Source of the DNA: Brevundimonas naejangsanensis
GTDB lineage: Bacteria > Pseudomonadota > Alphaproteobacteria > Caulobacterales > Caulobacteraceae
Length of the DNA: 64,000 nt
Reading direction: 5' to 3'
Assembly (NCBI RefSeq): GCF_003627995.1
Contig: NZ_CP032707.1
Location: 1,602,501-1,666,500 of the forward strand
Shown here piece by piece: positions 10,036 through 22,664 of this stretch (position 1 is the stretch's first letter; every line of letters begins with the position of its first letter). Made by a program: the position numbers and the translations under genes. The notes beneath the pieces were generated by a model, which was given only the letters and a program-made list of their open reading frames with translations, did no database searches and had not been told where the DNA came from.

Positions 10036-10078
10036 TTAATAAACGCGGCGTCCGCAAGGTCGAGCGCGCGGCGCCCTC

Positions 10079-10107
10079 GATCCTCGGGTCAAGCCCGAGG
10101 ATGACGG
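10079..10107 (+). repeat. Single REP palindrome, type B
   Basis: A 29-bp unit with the dyad ATCCTCGGGTC-AA-GCCCGAGGAT, nearly identical to the arms of the paired element at 14718-14825. It is an isolated half of a REPIN-like element. Confidence 0.75.
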
Positions 10108-10250
10108 GGGAGGGAAGAGCGCAGTGGGCAAGCGAGGCGCCGCATGAAAACACGCATTGACCCGCCCCCGAACCCTGTCCCTAATCGTCGTGGGGGTTTT
10201 GGCGCCGTTTGGTCGTCGTCCCGTCGCGTTCGTAGGGCAGGGGAGGGCCG

Positions 10251-10799
10251 ATGAACCGCAAGCTGATCATTCGTCTGGGGGCCGCCGCCGTGGCGGCCTT
10301 CGTTCTGGCCTACGCCGCCTCGCCCCTGCTGGCGGCGCGTTCCCTGGTGCAGGCGGCCAAGGCCGGCGACGCGCAGGGGCTGGAGCGCCAGGTCGACTTT
10401 CCGGCCTTCCGCCAGAGCCTCAAGGACGAGCTGAACGCTCGCATGATGGCCGAGATGCGCAAGGACCCGCGCCTGGCCGACAGCGGCCTGTCGGGGCTGG
10501 GCATGCTGCTGGCCCCGGCCATCGTCGGCGGGGCGGTGGACGCCTTCGTCACCCCCCAGGCCATCTCCGCCATGGTGCGCGAGGGCCAGGCCCCCAAGCC
10601 GGAGTTCAAGCGCCAGGCCGACGAGCCGAAGGCCGAGGACAAGCGGGTGCGCCAGTCCTGGGGCTATCGCGACCTGGACACCTTCGCCGTGACCCTGACC
10701 CGCGACGACCAGCCGGGCGAGCGGGTCGCCCTGCTGATGAAGCGCCGCAACCTGTTCGGCTGGAAGCTGGCGGGGATCGATCTGGGGGCGCCGGAGTAG
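10251..10799 (+). CDS. DUF2939 domain protein, membrane anchored
   Basis: 182 residues. One N-terminal hydrophobic segment (about residues 5-28) acts as an anchor or uncleaved signal, followed by a soluble domain starting ARSLVQAAKAGDAQGLERQVDFPAFRQSLKDEL, characteristic of DUF2939. The rest of the protein faces the periplasm if the topology is N-in. Function is unknown. GGGAGGGCCG precedes the ATG. It is monocistronic and convergent with alaS, sharing a bidirectional terminator. Confidence 0.85.
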   Translation: MNRKLIIRLGAAAVAAFVLAYAASPLLAARSLVQAAKAGDAQGLERQVDFPAFRQSLKDELNARMMAEMRKDPRLADSGLSGLGMLLAPAIVGGAVDAFVTPQAISAMVREGQAPKPEFKRQADEPKAEDKRVRQSWGYRDLDTFAVTLTRDDQPGERVALLMKRRNLFGWKLAGIDLGAPE

Positions 10800-13632
<2,833 letters not shown>

Positions 13633-13748
13633 GGGCGTATCGCTCTGGAACTCGGGCGCGCGGGAGGAATATCGGAACCGGCGTCATATAGGGATTTTGC
13701 GCCGAACGCATCACTGGCGCGTGATGCGGCGGGCGGGCGGGGCTTTTT

Positions 13749-13873
13749 CCTCCCCATTTCATGGGGGAGGGGGACAGGCTACGCGGTGGAGGGGCCGGGA
13801 GCGGCGGCAAAACCGGCAGCCCCTCCGTCACGGTCGCTTCGCGCCCGCGCCACCTCCCCATGAAATGGGGAGG
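13749..13873 (-). repeat. 125-bp inverted-repeat element, family C, copy 2
   Basis: Terminal palindromes CCTCCCCATTTCATGGGGGAGG and CCTCCCCATGAAATGGGGAG(G) face each other. On the minus strand the internal order matches copy 1 (GGGGAGGTGG, then GACGGAGGGGC, then GCCCCTCCACCGC), so it is the same element in the opposite orientation. It starts 10 bp after the stop of the rraA-like gene and ends well before alaS. Confidence 0.8.
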
Positions 13874-13882
13874 AGAATACGC

Positions 13883-14365
13883 TTAGCCGTGCAATCGCTC
13901 GGCCGACACGATCACCCCGTCCGCGTCGGCGTAGAGCCAGTCGCCGGGGGTGAAGATGACGCCGCCGAAGCTGGTGGGGATGTCGATTTCGCCGAGGCCG
14001 TCGCGGTCGGCGCGCAGGGGGATGGTCCCCACGGCCTTGACGCCGACGTCCATGGTGTCGAGCACGGCGCTGTCGCGCACCGCGCCGTGGACGACGATCC
14101 CGGCCCAGCCGTTGTCGATGGCGAGCCGGGCCAGGTTGTCGCCGACCAGGGCGCGTTTCAGCGAGCCGCCGCCGTTGACCACCAGGACCGCGCCCTGGCC
14201 GGGCCGCTCCAGCGTCTCTCGGACCAGGGCGTTGTCGTCGAGGACGCTGAGAGTGCGGATCGGGCCGTGAAAGGCTGTGACCTTGCCGAAGCTGCGGAAG
14301 AGGATGTGGCAGACCTTCACCGCGTCAGGATGGGCGTCGCACAGGTCGGCGGTGGCGAAGGTCAT
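13883..14365 (-). CDS. rraA: RraA-family protein (RNase E regulator or 4-hydroxy-4-methyl-2-oxoglutarate aldolase fold)
   Basis: 160 residues starting MTFATADLCDAHPD, the classic RraA N-terminus. The GGGSLKRALVGDNLARLA block and NGWAGIVVHGAVRDSAVL match the family. In E. coli RraA binds RNase E and inhibits RNA decay; close relatives are metal-dependent HMG/CHA aldolases. The GxxxxR..D pattern (GAVRDSAVLDTMD) fits either role. The ATG at 14365 was preferred to the upstream in-frame start because it matches the family N-terminus. Assignment to the regulator rather than the aldolase is inference. Confidence 0.85.
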   Translation of the reverse strand: MTFATADLCDAHPDAVKVCHILFRSFGKVTAFHGPIRTLSVLDDNALVRETLERPGQGAVLVVNGGGSLKRALVGDNLARLAIDNGWAGIVVHGAVRDSAVLDTMDVGVKAVGTIPLRADRDGLGEIDIPTSFGGVIFTPGDWLYADADGVIVSAERLHG

Positions 14366-14466
14366 GGGGAGGCTCCGTTGGTTCGCAGGGGGACTCTGCC
14401 CGTTCGTACCGAGGGGAAACAAGGCTGTTGGCTGGGAAACGCGTTCGGCGGGCGTGCCTCAATCTC

Positions 14467-14579
14467 CGCTCATCCCGGCGGACGCCGGGATCCAGTGCTT
14501 TGGCTTCAATGTGCGGGGCCCAACGGATGGTGATGCGTGTGGCGCTCTTACTGGATCCCGGCGTCCGCCGGGATGAGCG
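14467..14579 (+). repeat. REPIN-like element, type A, copy 1
   Basis: Two perfectly complementary 30-bp arms (14467-14496 and 14550-14579) flank a 53-bp middle. Each arm contains the small palindrome CCCGGCG-GA-CGCCGGG. The middle begins GCTTTGGCTTCAATGTGCG. A second copy lies at 19268-19381 in the opposite orientation with a related middle, which marks a discrete element rather than chance symmetry. Confidence 0.85.
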
Positions 14580-14593
14580 GGAGAGGGGGCTGG

Positions 14594-14633
14594 GCAAAAA
14601 AAGAGGCCCGCTCGAGATGCTCGAGCGGGCCGG
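14594..14633 (-). terminator. Rho-independent terminator of recA
   Basis: On the minus strand GGCCCGCTCGAG and CTCGAGCGGGCC form a perfect 12-bp stem with a 3-nt loop, followed by TCTTTTTTT. It lies about 210 bp beyond the recA stop, with a REPIN-like element between. Confidence 0.9.
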
Positions 14634-14717
14634 TCTCCGTCCGACCGGCCCCGCGGGGTCGGTAGGCGGGTCGCGAGGCGGCGAACGGAGAAGCTCTGTC
14701 GGAAGATGCCCGTCCCG

Positions 14718-14825
14718 CCGTCATCCTCGGGCTTGACCCGAGGATCGGATCGTCCGCGCGATCCCGGCTGGAAAGGAAGAGCGCGCTTCCTGGCTGGATC
14801 CTCGGGTCAGGCCCGAGGATGACGG
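14718..14825 (+). repeat. REPIN-like element, type B
   Basis: Two 29-bp arms (14718-14746 and 14797-14825), complementary except at one or two bases, flank a 50-bp middle. Each arm carries ATCCTCGGGYYTGACCCGAGGAT-type dyads. It lies 17 bp beyond the recA stop, inside the recA 3' untranslated region. A single arm of the same type is at 10079-10107. Confidence 0.85.
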
Positions 14826-14842
14826 CGCTAGGGGTTGGCGGA

Positions 14843-15922
14843 TCAGCCCTCCAGGTCCTGGCCCTCGTCGGGTTCGGGGGCGCCCAGCATGTCGTCGGCG
14901 ATCTTGGTCGTGGACTGGCGCACGGCCTTCTCGATGGCGAGGGCCATGTCGGGGTTGTTCTTGAGGAACTCCTTGGCGTTCTCACGACCCTGGCCGATGC
15001 GCGTGGAGTCGTAGGAGAACCACGAACCCGACTTGTCGATGACGCCGGCCTTGACGCCCAGGTCGATGATCTCGCCGATCTTGGAGATGCCTTCGCCGTA
15101 CATGATGTCGAAGATGACCTCGCGGAACGGCGGGGCGACCTTGTTCTTGACCACCTTGACGCGAGTGGTGTTGCCGACGACCTCGTCGCGGTTCTTGATC
15201 GCGCCGGTGCGGCGGATGTCCAGGCGCACCGAGGCGTAGAACTTCAGCGCATTGCCGCCCGTCGTCGTTTCGGGCGAGCCGTACATGACGCCGATCTTGT
15301 GACGGATCTGGTTGATGAAGAGGACGATGCACTTGGACTTGGAGATCGAGGCCGTCAGCTTGCGCAGGGCCTGGCTCATCAGGCGCGCCTGCAGGCCGGG
15401 CAGGCTGTCGCCCATCTCGCCCTCGATCTCGGCGCGCGGCGTCAGGGCGGCGACGGAGTCGACCACCACGATGTCCACGGCGCCCGAGCGCACCAGGGTG
15501 TCGACGATCTCCAGCGCCTGCTCGCCAGCGTCGGGCTGCGACACCAGCAGGTCGTCGAGGTTCACGCCCAGCTTCTGGGCATAGACGGGATCGAGCGCGT
15601 GTTCGGCGTCGACGAAGGCGGCCACGCCGCCTTTCTTCTGGACCTCGGCCACGGTGTGCAGGGCCAGGGTGGTCTTGCCCGAGGATTCGGGGCCGAACAC
15701 CTCGATCACCCGGCCTACCGGCAGGCCGCCGATGCCGAGCGCCAGGTCCAGGCCCAGCGAGCCGGTCGAGACGCTCTCGATCTCGGCCACCTGTCCGGCC
15801 TTGCCCAGTTTCATGACCGAGCCCTTGCCGAAGGCGCGATCGATCTGCGCGATCGCCGCCTCCAGAGCGCGTTGCTTGTCGCCGTCTTCTTTACCCACGA
15901 GCTTCAGTGCCGCCTGTGACAT
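14843..15922 (-). CDS. recA: Recombinase A
   Basis: 359 residues. RecA forms ATP-dependent filaments on single-stranded DNA for homologous recombination and triggers LexA self-cleavage in the SOS response. Walker A is GPESSGKT (77-84), with the later VVVDSVAAL Walker B strand and the DNA-binding L2 region [20 protein letters not shown]. The C-terminal tail is acidic as usual. The start [13 protein letters not shown] is preceded by GGGAGAGAA; an in-frame ATG ten codons upstream is less likely. Two SOS boxes lie 100-133 bp upstream, so it is damage-induced. Confidence 0.98.
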   Translation of the reverse strand: MSQAALKLVGKEDGDKQRALEAAIAQIDRAFGKGSVMKLGKAGQVAEIESVSTGSLGLDLALGIGGLPVGRVIEVFGPESSGKTTLALHTVAEVQKKGGVAAFVDAEHALDPVYAQKLGVNLDDLLVSQPDAGEQALEIVDTLVRSGAVDIVVVDSVAALTPRAEIEGEMGDSLPGLQARLMSQALRKLTASISKSKCIVLFINQIRHKIGVMYGSPETTTGGNALKFYASVRLDIRRTGAIKNRDEVVGNTTRVKVVKNKVAPPFREVIFDIMYGEGISKIGEIIDLGVKAGVIDKSGSWFSYDSTRIGQGRENAKEFLKNNPDMALAIEKAVRQSTTKIADDMLGAPEPDEGQDLEG

Positions 15923-16021
15923 TGGTTTTCTCTCCCTTGCCATGATTCCCATCTGACTTCGGGAGAGACCCGCCCGGACCCGCTCCCTTGGTGAGCCGGA
16001 CTATGGACATGGTTTGTTCTT

Positions 16022-16036
16022 GTTCGCAAGATGTTC
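16022..16036 (-). promoter_or_regulatory. LexA (SOS) box upstream of recA, proximal
   Basis: GTTCGCAAGATGTTC fits the alphaproteobacterial SOS box GTTC-N7-GTTC exactly. It is 100 bp upstream of the recA start. Confidence 0.85.
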
Positions 16037-16040
16037 TCGT

Positions 16041-16055
16041 GAACTGAACGAGAAC
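16041..16055 (-). promoter_or_regulatory. LexA (SOS) box upstream of recA, distal
   Basis: GAACTGAACGAGAAC is the complement of GTTC-N7-GTTC. It begins 5 bp after the proximal box, giving two inverted boxes with starts 19 bp apart. It is also 36 bp from the stop of the CYTH-CHAD gene. Confidence 0.75.
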
Positions 16056-16091
16056 ATTCGTTGGGGTGCGACCGATTCAGCCGCAACGGCA

Positions 16092-17606
16092 TCAGCGGCG
16101 CCAGAAGGGCCGGGTCTCGGACAGCCGGGCGAAGGCGCGGTCGGAGGCGGCGTGCAGGGCGGCGGCGTCCTGTTCGCGGCGGCCGATCAGGCGCCCGGCG
16201 GCGAAGGCGATCTCGGGCGCGGTCAGGCGCGCCTCGGCGGGGATGCGGTCGCGCGCCACGGCCAGGTCGTTGAGGGCGCCGAAGGCGTCCTGCGTCGTCT
16301 CCAGCGCCTTGAGGAAACGTCTTTCGCGGCGGGGATGGTCGAACAGGCCGGCGAAGAACTCGGCGGCGTAGCGCAGGCGTTTCACCCGGATGCGCAGCCG
16401 GTGGCGGCCCGCCGCGTCCAGACGGTCGAGGCGGCGGCCGCCGCGCCGCACGCGCCGGTTGAGCCGCTCCAGGGCCTCGCCGGCGAACGCGGCGACAGGG
16501 CGCGCGCGTCGCCAGGTCCGCACCGGGTCGGGATCGGTCCGCCAGGGGCCGGTCTCGATCCAGGCCAGGGTCTCGAGCATCAGGGCGGCGTAGCGCGGCG
16601 AGTTAATCGCTGTCATGGCCCGGCGGTAAGCGCCGCTGCGCGCCGCCAGCAGGCGCAGGCCCAGGGGCGCGAGGCCGGGGTCGGGCGTCGCCAGCGCGGC
16701 GGGGTGGAAGACGTCGCGGATGAAGACGTCCAGGTCGCGGGCGGCGTCGGTCTCGTGCGCCAGCCATCTCAGCTCGGCGACGACGGGCTCGGCGTCCTCC
16801 CCCAGCAGGGAGGCGAAGACGGACAGGGCGGCGCGTAGGCGGCGAAGGCCCACCCGCATCTGGTGCAGGGCCTCGGGCCGCCGCACCCGCCGCAGCAGTT
16901 CGGCGTTGGCCGAGACCTGGCCGAGGGCGACCAGGGCCGTGCGGCGCAGGGCCTCCTCGGTCGTCAGGGCGCGGGGCAGGGGATCGGCGACGGCGAAGCG
17001 CGGCGCGCGTTCGGCGCCCTCGGCCAGGCGCCAGCCGCGCTCGGCCTTGCTCTCGAACAGGGGGACCAGGGCGACGTCGGCCGACAGGCGTCGGGCCAGG
17101 GCGAACAGGGCCTCGGGGGGGCCGTCCTTCAGCTCCAGCTCCAGTTCGCGCAGGGGTTCGGCGCGGTCGCCGGCCGACAGGTCGCCCTCGTCATAGGCGG
17201 CCTCGATCACGGCGCCCTCGAAGGCGATCAGGCGAGCACGGCGGCGCACCGTGCTGGCGAAGCGGGGCGACAGGTCGCGGCGGCCCTTGAGCCGGGCGGC
17301 GACGGGCGTGGCCTTCAGCGCCGTCATGTCCAGGGCCTCGCTGGAGACCGGCGTCTCCCATTCGGCGCGGCGCAGGACGTCGCCGCCGGTCTGCCCTTTC
17401 AGCGTCTGGACGAAGCCGCGTCCTGTGGCGCGCACCCGCAGGCCCCAGCCGGCGCGCCGCAACGCCTGGTCGGGGGTGTCGAAATAGACGGAGCGCAGGT
17501 CCTGGACGCTTTCCTCGCCCGCCAGCGCCGGATGGACGGCCAGGCGCGCGGCCGCCCCCGGCCCAAGCCGGAACTTGAGTTCTATTTCCTGCGCGGCGCC
17601 GGACAT
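16092..17606 (-). CDS. CYTH and CHAD domain protein, inorganic polyphosphate-associated
   Basis: 504 residues. The N-terminal CYTH domain (about 5-200) begins AAQEIELKFRL with the ExExK signature of triphosphate-tunnel enzymes. The C-terminal CHAD domain (about 220-490) is a conserved-histidine alpha-helical domain with HQMRVGLRRLRAALSVF and HRLRIRVKRLRYAAEFF repeats, rich in Arg and His. CHAD binds polyphosphate; CYTH can cleave triphosphate. Fusions of this kind are usually tied to polyphosphate granules. The ATG at 17606 was chosen over an upstream TTG because the CYTH motif begins six residues in. It is divergent from the GNAT-nitrilase gene, with starts 80 bp apart. Confidence 0.93.
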   Translation of the reverse strand: MSGAAQEIELKFRLGPGAAARLAVHPALAGEESVQDLRSVYFDTPDQALRRAGWGLRVRATGRGFVQTLKGQTGGDVLRRAEWETPVSSEALDMTALKATPVAARLKGRRDLSPRFASTVRRRARLIAFEGAVIEAAYDEGDLSAGDRAEPLRELELELKDGPPEALFALARRLSADVALVPLFESKAERGWRLAEGAERAPRFAVADPLPRALTTEEALRRTALVALGQVSANAELLRRVRRPEALHQMRVGLRRLRAALSVFASLLGEDAEPVVAELRWLAHETDAARDLDVFIRDVFHPAALATPDPGLAPLGLRLLAARSGAYRRAMTAINSPRYAALMLETLAWIETGPWRTDPDPVRTWRRARPVAAFAGEALERLNRRVRRGGRRLDRLDAAGRHRLRIRVKRLRYAAEFFAGLFDHPRRERRFLKALETTQDAFGALNDLAVARDRIPAEARLTAPEIAFAAGRLIGRREQDAAALHAASDRAFARLSETRPFWRR

Positions 17607-17686
17607 GACGCCATTGTGCGCCCATCCCCGCGCGGGGCAAAGGCGCCCGGAATGATCCAACGGCCAAGCTCGCGCGTTAGGAGGGG

Positions 17687-19258
<1,572 letters not shown>

Positions 19259-19267
19259 CCTTACCCC

Positions 19268-19381
19268 CGCTCATCCCGGCGGACGCCGGGATCCAGTAAG
19301 GGCCGCGCGCACAGGACTTGCCTATTCATGCCGCGCGTTTGAGGCCAAAGCACTGGGCCCCGGCGTCCGCCGGGGTGAGCG
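19268..19381 (-). repeat. REPIN-like element, type A, copy 2
   Basis: 30-bp arms at 19268-19297 and 19352-19381; the left arm is identical to the arm of copy 1 and the right arm differs at 3 of 30 bases. Read on the minus strand, the middle begins GTGCTTTGGCCTCAAAC, matching copy 1. So it is the same element inverted, sitting between the convergent GNAT-nitrilase and racemase genes. Confidence 0.85.
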
Positions 19382-19401
19382 GTGATTTCGTGACCTGCCT
19401 T

Positions 19402-20460
19402 CTATTCCGGTCGCCGCGCCGGGCTGTCCCGGAACCGGGGCGCGGGCGCTGGCTGCATCACCCCCTGCGCCGTGACGAAGGCCTCGCGGGCGCGGTTGTG
19501 CGGGTGGTCGGGGGCCTCGGTCATGGACAGGACGGGGGCGACGCAGGCGGCCTGGGCGTCGGGATCGCTGCACCAGTCGTCGCGGGTGCGGGTGCGGAAG
19601 ACGGCGGCCAGCCTGTCCTTCAGCCTCGGCCATTGGTCTGGATCGAAGGGCATGGCGAAATCGGGATCGCTCCCTAGTCCCGTCAGCCGCATCAGGGCGA
19701 TATGGAAGGCCGGTTCGATGGCGCCGACGGCGACGTATTTTCCGTCCGACGTTTCATAGACCTCGTAAAACGGCGCGCCGGTGTCGAGCAGGTTGACGCC
19801 GCGCTCGTCGCGCCAGGCCAGACTGGGCGGCAGGGGCGCGGGCAGGTTCTGGCGGAAGCCCCAGATCATGCTCATCAGCAGGGAGGAGCCGTCGGTCATG
19901 GCGCAGTCGATGACGTCGCCGCGCCCGGTGCGCTGGGCCTTCAGCAGGCCTGCGACCATGCCGAAGGCCAGCAGCATGCCGCCGCCGCCGAAGTCGCCGA
20001 CCATGTTGATCGGCGGGGTCGGCTTCTCGCCCGCCCGGCCGAAGGCGTGCAGGGCGCCCGAGACGGCGATGTAGTCGATGTCGTGGCCCGGCGCCGGGGC
20101 CAGCGGTCCGTCCTGACCCCAGCCGGTCATGCGGCCGTAGACGAGGCGCGGATTGTCGGCCAGCAGCGCGTCGGGACCGAGGCCGAGACGCTCCATGACG
20201 CCGGGGCGAAAGCCCTCGATCAGGCCGTCGGCCGTGCGGGCCAGGTCGCGGACCAGGGCGGCGCCCTCGGGCGTCTTCAGGTCGGCCTCGACCAGGCGGG
20301 CGCGACTGCGGTTCAGCGGATCGCGCAGGTCGGGCGCCGCGCCGGGGCGGTGGACCAGCACCACCTCGGCGCCGTGATCGGCCAGCATCATGCCGCAGAA
20401 GGGGGCGGGGCCTATGCCGCCGATTTCGATGATGGTCAGGCCGTCGAGGGTTCCGCTCAT
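19402..20460 (-). CDS. CaiB/BaiF family CoA-transferase, alpha-methylacyl-CoA racemase type
   Basis: 352 residues. The residues known to catalyse proton transfer in alpha-methylacyl-CoA racemase are present at the same numbers as in the mycobacterial enzyme: His126 in APGHDIDY and Asp156 in NMVGDFGGG. This supports a racemase acting on 2-methyl-branched acyl-CoA, or a drug/fatty-acid CoA epimerase, rather than a CoA transferase. The start MSGTLDGLTIIEIGGIGPAP matches the family N-terminus; an upstream in-frame extension runs through a repeat and was rejected. acs lies upstream on the same strand with a repeat element between. Confidence 0.9.
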   Translation of the reverse strand: MSGTLDGLTIIEIGGIGPAPFCGMMLADHGAEVVLVHRPGAAPDLRDPLNRSRARLVEADLKTPEGAALVRDLARTADGLIEGFRPGVMERLGLGPDALLADNPRLVYGRMTGWGQDGPLAPAPGHDIDYIAVSGALHAFGRAGEKPTPPINMVGDFGGGGMLLAFGMVAGLLKAQRTGRGDVIDCAMTDGSSLLMSMIWGFRQNLPAPLPPSLAWRDERGVNLLDTGAPFYEVYETSDGKYVAVGAIEPAFHIALMRLTGLGSDPDFAMPFDPDQWPRLKDRLAAVFRTRTRDDWCSDPDAQAACVAPVLSMTEAPDHPHNRAREAFVTAQGVMQPAPAPRFRDSPARRPE

Positions 20461-20541
20461 GCCCCGCACTGAAGCCGAGGCGGGTGGCCCCGTCCAGCTT
20501 GCGCCGTCCGGGACCGCCTCTTCGGGGGGAGGTCTATGAAA

Positions 20542-20691
20542 GCCCTCCCCCTCGATGGGGGAGGGTTGGGTGGGGGTGTCGGCAGACGGCTGCCGGTGAA
20601 GCGCAGGAGGCGCTGCGCCTCCCGTGCTCGATCGTCGTCGTCGCGTCCTCACCCCCATCCCCGGCCCTTCCCCCATTGAGGGGGCAGGGAG
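20542..20691 (-). repeat. 150-bp inverted-repeat element, family D, reverse copy
   Basis: Terminal segments built on CCCTCGATGGGGG and CCCCATTGAGGGG, with GGTGGGGGTG and CACCCCCATCCCC just inside. On the minus strand it aligns end to end with 9886-10035 at the same length. It lies 7 bp beyond the acs stop, between acs and the racemase-like gene. Confidence 0.75.
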
Positions 20692-20698
20692 AGACGGT

Positions 20699-22636
20699 TC
20701 AGGCCGCCCGGTTCTTCACCAGATCATCCACCACCGACGGATCGGCCAGCGTCGAGGTGTCGCCCAGGGCGCCCAGTTCGTTCTCGGCGATCTTGCGCAG
20801 AATCCGCCGCATGATCTTGCCGGAGCGGGTCTTGGGAAGGCCCGGCGCCCACTGGATCACGTCCGGGGCGGCGATGGGGCCGATCTCTTCGCGGACCTGG
20901 GCGACCAGAGCTTTGCGCAGGTCGTCGGTCGCCTCGACCCCCTTGTTCAGGGTGACATAGGCGTAGATGCCCTGACCCTTGATGTCGTGGGGGAAGCCGA
21001 CGACGGCGGCCTCGGCCACGTCGTCGTGCAGGACAAGGGCGCTCTCGACCTCGGCGGTGCCCATGCGGTGGCCCGAGACGTTGATGACGTCATCGACCCG
21101 GCCGGTGATCCAGTAGTAGCCGTCCGCGTCGCGGCGGCAGCCGTCGCCGGTGAAATACTTGCCCGGATAGGTCGAGAAATAGGTCTCGAAGAAACGCTGA
21201 TCGTCGCCATAGACGGTCCGCATCTGGCCGGGCCAGCTGTCGGTGATGCACAGATTGCCCTCGGTCGCGCCGGTCAGCACTGCGCCCTCGGCGTCGACGA
21301 TTTCAAGCTCGACGCCGGGCAGGGGCTTGGTCGCCGAGCCAGGCTTCAGGTCGGTCGCGCCGGGCAGGGGCGAGATCAGGGCGCCGCCCGTTTCGGTCTG
21401 CCACCAGGTGTCGACGATGGGCAGGCGGCCTTCGCCGACCACCTCATGATACCAGCGCCAGGCCTCGGGGTTGATCGGTTCGCCGACGGTGCCCAGCAGA
21501 CGCAAGGATTGGCGGCTGGACGCCTTCACCGGCGCGTCGCCGTCGCGCATCAGGGCGCGCAGGGCCGTGGGGGCGGTGTAGAAGATGTTGACCTGATGCT
21601 TGTCCACCACCTCCCAGAAGCGGCTGACGGTGGGATAGTTGGGCACGCCCTCGAACATCAGGGTCGTCGCCGCATTGGCCAGGGCGCCGTAGACGACATA
21701 GGTGTGGCCCGTGACCCAGCCCACGTCGGCGGTGCACCAGAAGACTTCGCCGGGGCGATAGTCGAACACCAGCTCATGCGTATAGCTGGCCCAGAACAGA
21801 TAGCCGCCGGTGGTGTGCAGCACCCCCTTGGGCTTTCCGGTCGAGCCGGAGGTGTACAGGATGAACAGCGGGTCTTCGGCCTTCATCGGCTCAGGCGCGC
21901 AATCGGGCGAGGCCTTGTCCGTCTCGACGCCCCAGTCCAGATCGCGGCCCTCGACGAAGGGCACGTCGGTGCCGGTGTGGCGCAGGACGACGACGGTTTT
22001 CACCCCCGCGACCTTCTCCAGCGCCTTGTCGACGTTGGCCTTCAGCGGAACCTTCTTGCCGCCGCGGCAGCCTTCGTCGGCGGTGATGACGAAGGTCGAC
22101 TGGCAGTCCTCGATGCGCCCGGCGATGCTGTCGGGCGAGAAGCCGCCGAAGATGACCGAATGCACGGCGCCGATGCGGGCGCAGGCCAGCATGGCGTAGG
22201 CCGCCTCGGGGATCATCGGCAGATAGATGGTGACGCGGTCGCCCTTCTGGACGCCGTTGGCCTTCAGCACATTGGCCAGGCGGCACACACGCTCATGAAG
22301 CTGGCCGAAGGTGACGGTTTCGCTGTCGGTCGGCTCGTCGCCTTCCCAGATGATGGCGACCTCGTCCCGGCGGTGGGGCAGGTGGCGGTCGATGCAGTTG
22401 ACCGAGGCGTTCAGCACCCCGTCCTCGAACCAGCGGATGCGGAAGTCTTCCTTGTTGAAGGACACGTCCTTGATCTTCGTCGGGAAGCTCATCCAGTCGA
22501 GGCGCCGGGCCTGTTGGGCCCAGAAGGCGTCCGGCGTTTCGCGCGCCGCGATCCGGGCCGCCTCATAGCCGGCGCGGTCCATGTGGGCGCGGGCGGCCAG
22601 ATCGGCGGGAACGGGATAGATTTCCGGATCAGTCAC
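20699..22636 (-). CDS. acs: Acetyl-CoA synthetase
   Basis: 645 residues, full length. It makes acetyl-CoA from acetate, ATP and CoA via acetyl-AMP. Seen: the P-loop [39 protein letters not shown] and the C-terminal [11 protein letters not shown], whose lysine is the acetylation site reversed by sirtuins in other bacteria. It starts 28 bp after the stop of the porin gene, so both are likely in one operon driven from the region near 24100. The neighbouring CrbS/CrbR-type pair is the known kind of regulator for acs. Confidence 0.97.
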   Translation of the reverse strand: MTDPEIYPVPADLAARAHMDRAGYEAARIAARETPDAFWAQQARRLDWMSFPTKIKDVSFNKEDFRIRWFEDGVLNASVNCIDRHLPHRRDEVAIIWEGDEPTDSETVTFGQLHERVCRLANVLKANGVQKGDRVTIYLPMIPEAAYAMLACARIGAVHSVIFGGFSPDSIAGRIEDCQSTFVITADEGCRGGKKVPLKANVDKALEKVAGVKTVVVLRHTGTDVPFVEGRDLDWGVETDKASPDCAPEPMKAEDPLFILYTSGSTGKPKGVLHTTGGYLFWASYTHELVFDYRPGEVFWCTADVGWVTGHTYVVYGALANAATTLMFEGVPNYPTVSRFWEVVDKHQVNIFYTAPTALRALMRDGDAPVKASSRQSLRLLGTVGEPINPEAWRWYHEVVGEGRLPIVDTWWQTETGGALISPLPGATDLKPGSATKPLPGVELEIVDAEGAVLTGATEGNLCITDSWPGQMRTVYGDDQRFFETYFSTYPGKYFTGDGCRRDADGYYWITGRVDDVINVSGHRMGTAEVESALVLHDDVAEAAVVGFPHDIKGQGIYAYVTLNKGVEATDDLRKALVAQVREEIGPIAAPDVIQWAPGLPKTRSGKIMRRILRKIAENELGALGDTSTLADPSVVDDLVKNRAA

Positions 22637-22664
22637 GCGATTTCCTCCAGTCTCTTTTTCTTTT

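Larger units (their letters stand above)
9738..10250. other. 513-bp intergenic region between icd and the DUF2939 gene
   Basis: No gene is supported. It holds the icd terminator (9835-9865), a 150-bp inverted-repeat element (9886-10035), a single 29-bp REP palindrome (10079-10107) and about 140 bp that should contain the promoter of the downstream gene. Short reading frames here are translations of the repeats. Confidence 0.8.
14366..14842. other. 477-bp intergenic region between recA and the rraA-like gene
   Basis: No gene is supported. In order it holds the rraA-like promoter region, a type A REPIN-like element (14467-14579), the recA terminator (14594-14633) and a type B REPIN-like element (14718-14825). 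Open frames here are repeat-derived. Confidence 0.8.

Noticed and set aside
14325..14736. Several short frames between recA and the rraA-like gene
   Set aside because: They translate the REPIN-like arms in different frames (recurring SSRRTPGS / DPGVRRDE peptides), the usual sign of repeat-derived false genes.
16092..17660. TTG start 18 codons upstream for the CYTH-CHAD protein
   Set aside because: The CYTH signature begins right after the ATG at 17606; the extra residues match nothing.
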